Under the pieces are notes generated by a model. That model was not told the DNA's origin, made no database searches, and worked only from the letters and a program-made list of their open reading frames with translations. Shown in pieces: positions 1 to 5,963 of a stretch of 8,134 nucleotides of DNA. The stretch is from Bordetella parapertussis. GTDB taxonomy: Bacteria; Pseudomonadota; Gammaproteobacteria; Burkholderiales; SG8-39. Numbering within the stretch: position 1 is the first letter of the stretch; every line of letters starts with the position of its first letter. The stretch spans positions 1-8,134 of the forward strand of contig CAMDRY010000125.1 of the NCBI GenBank assembly GCA_945906975.1, written 5' to 3'. A program made the position numbers and the translations under genes.

Positions 1-1198
1 CAAGCTTGACTATGTCGCCGGCGCCGCGAGCGGCCGCGGCGGCGCGCGCCAGCGCAAGATCTGCGGCGGAGAGGAGTCGAGAAAAATGCTGTCCGAGACT
101 TTCAAATTGAACCGCGCCTGCGCGGATCGACGACACGCCGCCGAGGTCCACCCCCTGAAGCATGGTCTGCAGCTTGACGCACAAGTCGGTGACATGGCTT
201 GCCGCAAGCTCCGCGCCACCACCTGTTAACAAAACCACAAACGTTGCCCCGTTCAGGCGACCGACGCACACATCCGGAGCCCTGCCTGTCGCCGCCAGCA
301 TGTCCGCAACCTGGCGCAGCAGCTCATCGGCTTTTTGAAAACCAAATTTGGCATTGAATTCAGTCAGGCCGGCAATTTCGAACAGTGCGAGGGTACCGGG
401 CTTTATGCCCTCGGCAGAACCGAGGATTTGTTGCACCTGTATTTCCAGGCCACGCCGGTTGTAGACCCCGGTTAGCGGATCCATGAAAGCATCGTGGCGA
501 TACTGCTCGGCACGATTGACCTCTTCATCAATCGCCGAACGAATTTTCTGCGATAGCGTGTTGAATGCCGCAACAACGCTCTTTAATTCCCGGGCGCGCG
601 GATGAATGTCGATGACGCCGAACTTCCGCTCCCCCAGATCCCGCGCCGCCACCTCGATCGCAGACAAGGCACTGAGAACCAGCGCCAGCATGCCGCGCAA
701 TCCGAGCAAGGCAAGCAAATAAAGGGCGAACAACCAAGCTGCGGTCTGGATGGTGCTCTGCCAGAGATGGGCATAGGCAAGAGCCGGACGCGTCGTCACC
801 ACAACCCGCCCGATCTGCCGCCACCCGGCGCTAATCAACGACTGCCCGCCTGGTGCGTGGATGGGAAACAGTCGTTGAAACCATTCTGGAATGTCCGATT
901 CAGCGGCTTGCAGCTTGCGGCTGACCAGCGTGCCGCCGGTCACCGTGATGATGTCTATGCGCTCGAATTGCCCACGGTCGAACACCGGATTGACAATGGT
1001 TTCCAGCAGCACGCTATCGCCGGGATCCGCAGAGGAACCGATCGCGAGTGCCAAAAACGTTGCTGTTTCCTGGGCATGCGCTTCCAGTTGGTTCTGGAGG
1101 TAGCTGCGCGTGCCTGAGACCGCCATGAAACCCACCCCTGCCAACATGAGCGCGAACAGCAGTGAGACAGACAGCAGCAAATAGTGACTCAGTTTCAT
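1..1198 (-). CDS. lapD: LapD-type inner-membrane c-di-GMP receptor, 3' end outside window
   Basis: The frame is open for 399 codons from the ATG at 1198 to the left edge. It has an N-terminal membrane segment (residues about 5-28), a periplasmic LapD/MoxY-like domain (about 29-148, with exposed tryptophan candidates W106 in PEWF and W126 in GWRQIG), a second membrane segment (about 152-176), a HAMP-like linker, then a GGDEF domain beginning DPLTGVYNRRG (240-250). The catalytic GGDEF motif reads NGATF (316-320), so diguanylate cyclase activity is not expected. In the known family, an EAL domain follows, binds c-di-GMP without degrading it, and controls periplasmic capture of LapG. That EAL domain would lie beyond the left edge and is not seen. 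GGGGAG stands at good distance before the start, and lapG ends only 19 bp upstream, so the two are probably co-transcribed. An ordinary HAMP-GGDEF-EAL protein is the alternative, but the lapG neighbour favours LapD. Confidence 0.9.
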   Translation of the reverse strand, partial: MKLSHYLLLSVSLLFALMLAGVGFMAVSGTRSYLQNQLEAHAQETATFLALAIGSSADPGDSVLLETIVNPVFDRGQFERIDIITVTGGTLVSRKLQAAESDIPEWFQRLFPIHAPGGQSLISAGWRQIGRVVVTTRPALAYAHLWQSTIQTAAWLFALYLLALLGLRGMLALVLSALSAIEVAARDLGERKFGVIDIHPRARELKSVVAAFNTLSQKIRSAIDEEVNRAEQYRHDAFMDPLTGVYNRRGLEIQVQQILGSAEGIKPGTLALFEIAGLTEFNAKFGFQKADELLRQVADMLAATGRAPDVCVGRLNGATFVVLLTGGGAELAASHVTDLCVKLQTMLQGVDLGGVSSIRAGAVQFESLGQHFSRLLSAADLALARAAAAARGAGDIVKL

Positions 1199-1217
1199 AC
1201 AACTCCCCGGTATGAAT

Positions 1218-1940
1218 TCATAGAGTTGATTCCCTTTCCAACCGATCGATCAGGCCTTGCCAGGCGCGAATTTGTGACGAACTGCCTTTGCGATTACCCT
1301 GGATAATCACGACATCCTCGTCATTGAAACTAAAGACCGGGACAAGGTCGGTGCGCTCGGAGGCCGGACGAATCCCACCCTCCAGATTATCCAGTATCAA
1401 GGGTTCACTGCCCGGACTGGCGTAATAGGCCAGGACCATATGCGGCTGGTTGAGCTTGATTGCACGAACATAGGTGATACGCAAACGTTCCACCGGTACG
1501 CCGAGTTCCTTCAGCAGGAAATATTTCGCTATGGCGAAGTCTTCGCAGTCGCCACCATGACTGCCATAGGTTTCCGCTGGAGTCGCCCAATAATCGAGCC
1601 GCCCCCAGTGCTGCTGATCCTCGAAAAAGGGCACTGCGTTGACAAAGGCGTTGACCGCAGTCAGTGGCGCAGACTCCGGACCCGGAAACGGCCCCTGCGC
1701 TTTGGTGCCGCGCTGCTTATGGACGAAATCAGTCCAAGCACCAACACGCAGCTTCGCGCTGTCGCCGAAACGGTTTATGAGATTGGTGATAAGACCCGGG
1801 GTGACCGTTGTGGAAAACCCAAGCTCCACCGCCGCAAGGCAAAATACGGAAGCAAGGGCAACACCAGACACAAGAGCACAAAAAACCGTTCTCGTTCTGA
1901 CAGACCGGTAACCGGGAACCCCGGAGCAGTCAAATTGCAT
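1218..1940 (-). CDS. lapG: LapG-family periplasmic cysteine protease (transglutaminase-like)
   Basis: The product is 240 aa. An N-terminal hydrophobic segment at about residues 19-40 looks like a signal peptide or membrane anchor leading to the periplasm. The bacterial transglutaminase-like cysteine protease core follows. The catalytic triad is readable as C132 (GGDCEDFA), H167 (QPHMVLAY) and D184 (LILDN). The acidic residues flanking the cysteine, D131 and E133, match positions known to bind calcium in characterised LapG proteins. In Pseudomonas, LapG cuts the N-terminal region of the giant adhesin LapA at a TAAG-like site and releases the adhesin, and LapD sequesters it when c-di-GMP is high. 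Length and motif spacing fit the family and nothing appears broken. lapD follows after 19 bp. The start at 1940 has an AGGG about ten bases upstream. No substrate adhesin gene is in the window. Confidence 0.94.
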   Translation of the reverse strand: MQFDCSGVPGYRSVRTRTVFCALVSGVALASVFCLAAVELGFSTTVTPGLITNLINRFGDSAKLRVGAWTDFVHKQRGTKAQGPFPGPESAPLTAVNAFVNAVPFFEDQQHWGRLDYWATPAETYGSHGGDCEDFAIAKYFLLKELGVPVERLRITYVRAIKLNQPHMVLAYYASPGSEPLILDNLEGGIRPASERTDLVPVFSFNDEDVVIIQGNRKGSSSQIRAWQGLIDRLERESTL

Positions 1941-1945
1941 CGAAA

Positions 1946-1958
1946 CAAACCCTGTTTG
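1946..1958 (-). promoter_or_regulatory. Small hairpin around the lapG ribosome binding site
   Basis: CAAAC (1946-1950) and GTTTG (1954-1958) are perfect inverted repeats around a 3-nt loop. On the lapG transcript the loop is AGG, part of the only Shine-Dalgarno-like AGGG before the ATG at 1940. The pairing is seen directly. Any effect on translation is inference, because the stem is short and A/U-rich. It shares bases 1956-1958 with the larger repeat at 1956-1982, so the two stems are mutually exclusive. Confidence 0.3.
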
Positions 1959-1982
1959 CCCGCATCAACGCATTTCGGGCAA
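1956..1982 (-). promoter_or_regulatory. Inverted repeat in lapG leader
   Basis: TTGCCCG (1956-1962) and CGGGCAA (1976-1982) form a perfect 7-bp inverted repeat with a 13-nt spacer, 15 bp upstream of the lapG start and downstream of the terminator of the preceding gene. It could be a dimeric operator or a leader-RNA hairpin. No T-run follows on the lapG strand, so it is not a terminator. No regulator can be named from the sequence. Confidence 0.35.
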
Positions 1983-1998
1983 GACTAGCACCGGCAGC

Positions 1999-2022
1999 AA
2001 AAAAAAAGGGCCGGCTCCGGCT
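1999..2022 (-). terminator. Probable intrinsic terminator after the 239-aa gene
   Basis: On the minus strand the stop codon of the upstream gene runs straight into GCCGGAGCCGGC (2010-2021), then CC and nine consecutive T (1999-2007). The stem is short: four G/C pairs with a four-base loop, or five with a two-base loop. The long U tract directly after it is typical of a Rho-independent terminator. It implies lapG may need its own promoter in the remaining ~58 bp, although no good -35/-10 pair is obvious there. Read-through is possible because the stem is weak. Confidence 0.6.
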
Positions 2023-2740
2023 ATTTCGAAGCACCGGCGAAAGGCCTCCCGGAAAACTCCGCATCAACGGGGACGCCGGTAATGCCGGCAGCTTGCGGCA
2101 ACCATTGCGGGCGCGCGCCTGATGAGCCGCTCAGCAATTGTGGCTCGCGCACCGAACCTCGGGCATTACGTGCAACGATACGCTGTTCGTAGTCCTTGGC
2201 GAGCATTTCATCCCGCTTTGCGATCAACTCCGTGACCCGCGTGGTTTCTTTGACGGGGAAAAATTGTGCGGCTTCTCGATTGCTTTTGTGGGCAAATTTT
2301 ATTTCAACAATATCGCCAGTTTGGATTCCAGACTGCGACGCGGTGATCAAAGCCCTGGCTGCGCCGGCGCCATTTGCCAGCAAATCTGGAAAATCAACGT
2401 CAACCCAACGTTCGGCGCTCTTGCGCAGGGTTTCAGGCGCGCGGTCCAGCGCCAGAAAAACCCCTGGCGCAACTTTGAGGTAAATATCGGAAACCCTTCC
2501 GGTCGCCTTCGTTCCACCAACATGGCCGTCAGTGCGCGACTCCCTAGCCGCCTTTGGCGTTTCGCGCAAAGCGTGGGCGGAAGCCAGGCCCGCAGCGCTT
2601 GGCGGCATGGCATTGAGGTCGCGGGAAAGCTTGTCTTCTATGATCAAATCACCCCTATCGTGGCCGGGGAGCGCGAATATCATCGCCAGCAAAGCGCCGG
2701 TAACCACAACCAATATCAGAGATACGCTTCGCTCGGTCAT
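2021..2740 (-). CDS. Unrecognised membrane-anchored protein, probably periplasmic
   Basis: I do not recognise this family. The 239-aa product starts MTERSVS, followed by one strong hydrophobic segment (about 6-25). The basic residue before it and the polar remainder suggest an anchor or uncleaved signal with the body in the periplasm. Residues about 45-82 are low-complexity and rich in A, G, S, R and T. A more ordered region (about 83-190) includes GVFLALDRAPETLRKSAERW and a charged, helix-like ELIAKRDEMLAKDYEQRI stretch (171-188). The tail is G/S/P-rich. There are no cysteines and no catalytic motif I can name. An ATG at 2755 is in frame, but the one at 2740 is preferred because GGGGA lies six bases upstream. 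It lies directly upstream of lapG on the same strand, separated by a probable terminator. A PPSAAG sequence (46-51) resembles LapG cleavage sites, which is speculative. Reading frame integrity and a good ribosome binding site support a real gene. Confidence 0.75.
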   Translation of the reverse strand: MTERSVSLILVVVTGALLAMIFALPGHDRGDLIIEDKLSRDLNAMPPSAAGLASAHALRETPKAARESRTDGHVGGTKATGRVSDIYLKVAPGVFLALDRAPETLRKSAERWVDVDFPDLLANGAGAARALITASQSGIQTGDIVEIKFAHKSNREAAQFFPVKETTRVTELIAKRDEMLAKDYEQRIVARNARGSVREPQLLSGSSGARPQWLPQAAGITGVPVDAEFSGRPFAGASK

Positions 2741-2756
2741 CCTATTTCCCCACAAT

Positions 2757-2768
2757 GCAAATATTTGC
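2757..2768. promoter_or_regulatory. 12-bp perfect palindrome upstream of the 239-aa gene
   Basis: GCAAATATTTGC is a perfect 12-bp palindrome ending 16 bp before the minus-strand ATG at 2740 and directly upstream of its GGGGA ribosome binding site. Its position suits an operator for that gene. The AT-rich centre could also form part of a -10 region. The symmetry is seen; a regulatory role is inferred, and a match by chance is possible at this length. Confidence 0.35.
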
Positions 2769-2940
2769 TTGAACTAAACGTTTTCTGTTCTGGATAACGG
2801 CAGTATTCCCGAAAAATGGAGGGAAATAGCCATAATTATCAGAAATTAGCGCATTTTTCCGCCCCCAAGCGGCAAGATAAGCACCACAACGCGGCTCTAT
2901 TCGTGATCTCGCTTCAGCGACCCAGAACTACACCATTAAA

Positions 2941-2961
2941 ATGCGTAACGCTTCCACGCAT
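2941..2961. repeat. Short inverted repeat in the divergent region
   Basis: ATGCGT (2941-2946) and ACGCAT (2956-2961) are perfect inverted repeats with a 9-nt spacer. No T-run follows in either direction, so a terminator is unlikely. It could be a binding site for a dimeric regulator of either divergent gene, or chance. Confidence 0.25.
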
Positions 2962-3015
2962 CAAGTGTAACAATTTCCCCCGTCCTTCGAGTCTATTATC
3001 TCTAACAAAAACAAG

Positions 3016-3031
3016 CTTGAAGATGATCAAG
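3016..3031 (+). promoter_or_regulatory. FNR/Anr-type binding site upstream of ccmA
   Basis: CTTGAAGATGATCAAG contains TTGAA-N4-ATCAA (3017-3030), which matches the FNR consensus TTGAT-N4-ATCAA at nine of ten defined positions. It also has an extra flanking C/G pair that extends the symmetry. FNR-type proteins activate genes at low oxygen, and the ccm operon of E. coli is known to be FNR-controlled, so the location before ccmA is sensible. It is about 145 bp before the ccmA ATG at 3176 and 70 bp before the alternative GTG at 3101. The spacing to the best -10-like sequence is not the ideal -41.5 arrangement, so function is an inference. Confidence 0.5.
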
Positions 3032-3066
3032 GGGCGCACGATCTGGGTCGAGTGGCAAGCAGGATG

Positions 3067-3072
3067 TAAAAT
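3067..3072 (+). promoter_or_regulatory. Possible -10 element for the ccm operon
   Basis: TAAAAT matches TATAAT at five of six positions. The hexamer 17 bp upstream (TGGGTC) does not resemble TTGACA, which would fit an activator-dependent promoter. A start near 3079 would put the centre of the FNR-type site at about -55, not at a classical position. TAAATA at 3080-3085 is an alternative and would put the site near -68. Confidence 0.25.
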
Positions 3073-3175
3073 GCAACGTTAAATATGGACTCGGCGGCGG
3101 GTGAAACGCGCACCGATACCTGATGCGACCGCTGCCTCCCCACCAACGACTTCGTCGAAGCCGCTCCTGACGACC

Positions 3176-3811
3176 ATGCTTGAAGCAATCAACCTCGAAT
3201 GCGTGCGCGGTGAGCGACAGTTGTTCGCCGGCCTTAACATGACCCTGGCACCTGGCCAACTGCTGCATGTATCGGGCAAAAACGGCAGCGGCAAGACCAG
3301 TTTTTTGCGTATTTTGTGCGGACTGCACAAACCCTATGCCGGATCGGTTCAATGGCGCGGGCGGGCGATTTCGTCTTACACAGACGAATTTAATCGCGAC
3401 CTGTGCTACATCGGCCATCTCAGCGGTGTGAAGGAGGAACTGAGTCCGATGGAGAATCTGGTCATCGCCAGTTCTCTCGCCGGAATGAAGCCCGGCACGG
3501 CGCGCCTCCTGCAGTCCTTGGACGATTTCGGTATCCTCGACCGCGCCGAACTGCCGGTCCGATACCTCTCACAAGGCCAGAAACGTCGCGTGGCGCTGGC
3601 GCGGCTGGCCCTGTCCAGCACATCGCCATTGTGGATTCTTGACGAACCATTCAATGCGCTCGACAAAGCCGCCGTAAGCAGGCTACGCAGTTTGCTTGCC
3701 GCACACGTACTTGGCGGGGGCATGGTCGTACTCACCACCCACCTCGATATCGCCATAGACAGTGTCGAGCCGCAGCACATCAATCTCGACCGGCCGCGGG
3801 AATTATCATGA
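3176..3811 (+). CDS. ccmA: CcmA, ATPase of the heme exporter/holo-CcmE release complex
   Basis: This is a 211-aa ABC ATPase. The Walker A motif GKNGSGKTS is at residues 34-42, the signature LSQGQ at 131-135, the Walker B end with catalytic glutamate LDEP at about 155-158 (D156, E157), and the switch histidine H189 in TTHLD. In System I cytochrome c maturation, CcmA with CcmB uses ATP to release heme-loaded CcmE from CcmC-CcmD. The length is typical of CcmA when started at the ATG at 3176 (MLEAINLECVRGERQLF), which is the usual CcmA N-terminus. The frame is also open upstream to a GTG at 3101, which would add 25 proline/threonine-rich residues. Neither start has a strong ribosome binding site. 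It is the first gene of the operon and its stop overlaps the ccmB start by ATGA (3808-3811). An FNR-type site lies upstream. Confidence 0.95.
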   Translation: MLEAINLECVRGERQLFAGLNMTLAPGQLLHVSGKNGSGKTSFLRILCGLHKPYAGSVQWRGRAISSYTDEFNRDLCYIGHLSGVKEELSPMENLVIASSLAGMKPGTARLLQSLDDFGILDRAELPVRYLSQGQKRRVALARLALSSTSPLWILDEPFNALDKAAVSRLRSLLAAHVLGGGMVVLTTHLDIAIDSVEPQHINLDRPRELS

Positions 3812-4476
3812 TCGGCACCTTTGCCTGCGTCTTCCAGCGCGATCTGTCGCTGGCGTTCAGGCGCAAGGGCGAAACGCTCAATACCCTGGTCTTTTTTGTC
3901 ATCGTAACCAGCCTGTTTCCCCTTGGGGTCGGTGCGGAGCCCAATCTGCTGCGCGAAATCGCCCCCGGGATCTTATGGGTGGCCGCCCTACTTGCAGCGC
4001 TGCTCTCGCTAAACCGTCTGTTTGAACCCGATTATGCCGACGGCACCTTGGAGCAGCTCGCATTGGTCAGCGAGCCATTTCCGATTATCGTGATGGCAAA
4101 AATCGCCGCCCACTGGGTCATGACGGGCCTGCCGCTTACCTTGCTAGCGCCCGTCATCGCGCTGCAATTTGACCTGCCCGGCGCTACCATCTGGCTACTG
4201 TTCCTGACGCTGCTGATCGGCACGCCGGTGCTCAGCCTGCTCGGGGCCATCGCCGCCGCACTCACCCTTGGCCTGCGTGGTGGCGGCGTCTTATCCGCCC
4301 TGTTGGTGCTGCCCCTTTACATTCCCCTGCTAATATTCGGCGCCGGCGCCGCTGGCGCAGCGAGTGCAGGTCTGGGCGGTCACGCCCATCTGTTCCTGAT
4401 TGGCGCATTTCTGCTTGTTTCCGGGGCTATCTCGCCTTGGGCTACTGCCAGCGCACTGCGCATTGCACTGGACTGA
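3808..4476 (+). CDS. ccmB: CcmB, membrane subunit of the CcmAB transporter
   Basis: The 222-aa product is highly hydrophobic with about six membrane segments, the usual length and topology for CcmB. It starts MIGTFACVFQRDLSLAFRRKG, and the family-typical FEPDYADGTLEQL cytoplasmic segment is at residues 72-84. It forms the integral membrane part of the CcmAB(CD) complex, where ATP hydrolysis drives release of holo-CcmE. The start overlaps the ccmA stop (ATGA), so translation is probably coupled. GGGA lies about seven bases before the ATG. Unlike the other early junctions of the operon, ccmB is followed by a 49-bp gap before ccmC. Confidence 0.95.
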   Translation: MIGTFACVFQRDLSLAFRRKGETLNTLVFFVIVTSLFPLGVGAEPNLLREIAPGILWVAALLAALLSLNRLFEPDYADGTLEQLALVSEPFPIIVMAKIAAHWVMTGLPLTLLAPVIALQFDLPGATIWLLFLTLLIGTPVLSLLGAIAAALTLGLRGGGVLSALLVLPLYIPLLIFGAGAAGAASAGLGGHAHLFLIGAFLLVSGAISPWATASALRIALD

Positions 4477-4525
4477 AGGCGACAGGTACTAACAAGGAAC
4501 AAAAAACAGTAGGGGAACTCAGAGC

Positions 4526-5341
4526 ATGACCAACACCGCCAAACCGCACGAAAAACCGAGCAATCAAGCCGCTGCATCAGCCATACCCCCCGGCACCCGC
4601 TGGTTTAAATACGCTTCACCCCAGACATTTTATGGCCCCGCCGGCAAACTCGCGCCGTGGTTCGCTGTGCTGTCGGCGCTCCTCTGCATAGCCGGACTGT
4701 ACGTGGGGCTGTTTTTGGCGCCGACCGACGCACAGCAAGGTGATTCATACCGCATCATCTATATCCATGTTCCTGCCGCCTGGATGTCGATGTTTATCTA
4801 TCTTGTCATGGCCGCTTGGGCCGCCGTCGGGCTGGTGCTCAATACCCGGCTTTCTTCGATGATGGCCTCCGCGCTCGCCCCGACCGGCGCCATGTTCACC
4901 TTTATCGCACTTTGGACCGGCGCCCTCTGGGGCAAGCCGACCTGGGGAACCTGGTGGGTGTGGGATGCTCGCCTCACCTCGGAATTAATTCTGTTGTTCC
5001 TTTATTTTGGTTTCATGGCACTACAGGCCGCCATCGACGATCCGCGACGCGCCGATCGCGCCGGCGCAATCCTCGCCTTGGTGGGCGTCATAAACGTCCC
5101 GATCATCTATTACTCAGTCCAATGGTGGAATACCCTGCACCAAGGCGCCTCGGTCAGCCTCAAAAGCGCGCCAACCATGGCCATGATCATGTTTGTCGGC
5201 ATGATGTTGATCGCCCTTTCGTTCTGGATGTACACGATTGCCGTGACCCTGCTGCGGGTTCGCTGCCTCATCCTTGAGCGCGAACGCAACACCGATTGGG
5301 CGGCGCAATGGGCTTCTGGCGCCCGAGGAGTACCAGCATGA
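4526..5341 (+). CDS. ccmC: CcmC, heme handling protein that loads CcmE
   Basis: This is a 271-aa, six-helix membrane protein of the heme handling family. The tryptophan-rich WWD motif WGTWWVWDARLTSE begins at residue 140. The two axial heme histidines are H81 (IYIHVPAAW) and H205 (WWNTLHQG). They are 124 residues apart, the same spacing as H60 and H184 of E. coli CcmC. CcmC delivers heme to the conserved histidine of CcmE on the periplasmic face. The N-terminus is about 20 residues longer than in E. coli, polar and alanine/proline-rich before the first helix. AGGGGA at 4511-4516 is a good ribosome binding site for the ATG at 4526, so this start is probably right. Its stop overlaps the ccmD start (ATGA, 5338-5341). 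Confidence 0.96.
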   Translation: MTNTAKPHEKPSNQAAASAIPPGTRWFKYASPQTFYGPAGKLAPWFAVLSALLCIAGLYVGLFLAPTDAQQGDSYRIIYIHVPAAWMSMFIYLVMAAWAAVGLVLNTRLSSMMASALAPTGAMFTFIALWTGALWGKPTWGTWWVWDARLTSELILLFLYFGFMALQAAIDDPRRADRAGAILALVGVINVPIIYYSVQWWNTLHQGASVSLKSAPTMAMIMFVGMMLIALSFWMYTIAVTLLRVRCLILERERNTDWAAQWASGARGVPA

Positions 5342-5520
5342 ACTGGGCAAGTTGGAGTGATTTTTTCGCCATGGGCGGTTACGCGAGCTACGTTTGGGGC
5401 TCGTATGCCGTGACCTTCGGCCTACTGTGCCTTGAAATTGTGCAATTGCGCCAACGCAGCCGGAAGGCTCGCGATAAAATAGTCTCTCACTTAAAACTCA
5501 AAGCAAGCCTCTCTCAGTGA
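5338..5520 (+). CDS. ccmD: CcmD, small membrane protein of the CcmABCD complex
   Basis: The product is 60 aa, in the usual size range for CcmD. It has the characteristic [12 protein letters not shown] segment (residues about 12-23) leading into one membrane helix (about 21-35), then a basic cytoplasmic tail ([11 protein letters not shown]). CcmD stabilises the CcmC-CcmE interaction and is needed to release holo-CcmE. The frame is open upstream to an ATG at 5296, but the ATG at 5338 is chosen because it follows GAGGAG at good spacing and overlaps the ccmC stop by ATGA. The stop overlaps the GTG start of ccmE by GTGA (5517-5520). Confidence 0.92.
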   Translation: MNWASWSDFFAMGGYASYVWGSYAVTFGLLCLEIVQLRQRSRKARDKIVSHLKLKASLSQ

Positions 5521-5963
5521 AACCACGGCATAAACGCCTGATTCTTGTTGCATCCGGTATCGCCGCCATTGCTGCGGCCGGCGTACTGGTCCTTGGTGCT
5601 TTCCAACAGAATCTGGTGTTTTTTTTCACGCCGACCCAAGTAGCAGCGAACGAAGCGCCGACCGGACGCAGCTTTCGCATCGGCGGCCTTGTTGAAAACG
5701 GCAGCGTAAAGCGCAAACCCGACGGCGTGACGGTGCAGTTCACCGTCACGGACACCGTCAAAAATGTGCCCGTGGAGTACCGGGGCCCGCTGCCCGACCT
5801 CTTCCGCGAAGGCAAAGGCGTTGTTTCCCAGGGGCGCCTCGGCACGGACGGGGTGTTCCGCGCCGACGAGGTTCTGGCGAAACACGACGAAAATTACATG
5901 CCTCCGGAAGCCAAGCACGCGCTCGAACAGGCCGGAAAGGCGGAAAAAACCCTGGTCAAGTGA
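5517..5963 (+). CDS. ccmE: CcmE, periplasmic heme chaperone
   Basis: The 148-aa product starts with GTG. It has a short basic N-terminus (KPRHKR), one membrane anchor at about residues 8-28, and a periplasmic beta-rich OB-fold domain containing [39 protein letters not shown] and [18 protein letters not shown]. The heme-binding HxxxY motif is intact as H123-D-E-N-Y127, where the histidine attaches heme covalently in the known family. It receives heme from CcmC and passes it to CcmF. The start is set by the GTGA overlap with ccmD. No clear ribosome binding site is seen, so translation is likely coupled to ccmD. The C-terminal tail after the motif is short (21 residues). The next gene, ccmF, starts only after an unusual 231-bp gap. 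Confidence 0.96.
   Translation: MKPRHKRLILVASGIAAIAAAGVLVLGAFQQNLVFFFTPTQVAANEAPTGRSFRIGGLVENGSVKRKPDGVTVQFTVTDTVKNVPVEYRGPLPDLFREGKGVVSQGRLGTDGVFRADEVLAKHDENYMPPEAKHALEQAGKAEKTLVK

Larger units (their letters stand above)
2741..3175. other. Divergent intergenic region, AT-richer than its flanks
   Basis: About 435 bp separate the start of the minus-strand 239-aa gene from the ATG of ccmA. Base composition is visibly more AT-rich than in the flanking genes, as expected for a region with two outward promoters. It contains a 12-bp palindrome near the left start (2757-2768), a 6-bp inverted repeat (2941-2961), a near-consensus FNR-type site (3016-3031) and a -10-like TAAAAT (3067-3072). An 88-codon open frame at 2816-3082 has no convincing coding character and is not called as a gene. 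Confidence 0.7.

Noticed and set aside
602..1117. 171-codon plus-strand open frame
   Set aside because: It is fully antisense to lapD, which has clear domains over the same bases.
1440..1988. 182-codon plus-strand open frame
   Set aside because: It is antisense to lapG, whose catalytic triad is intact, and its translation resembles no protein.
2138..2797. 219-codon plus-strand open frame opposite the 239-aa gene
   Set aside because: The minus-strand frame has a better ribosome binding site, a sensible membrane segment and a terminator right after its stop. The plus-strand translation has no coherent features.
2859..2872. CCGC/GCGG hairpin as a terminator
   Set aside because: The stem is only four pairs, and the T-run lies upstream of it on the plus strand and reads as A on the minus strand, so it cannot act as an intrinsic terminator in either direction.
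2816..3082. 88-codon plus-strand frame in the intergenic region
   Set aside because: There is no ribosome binding site, the composition is intergenic-like, and it runs through the FNR-type site and putative -10 region.
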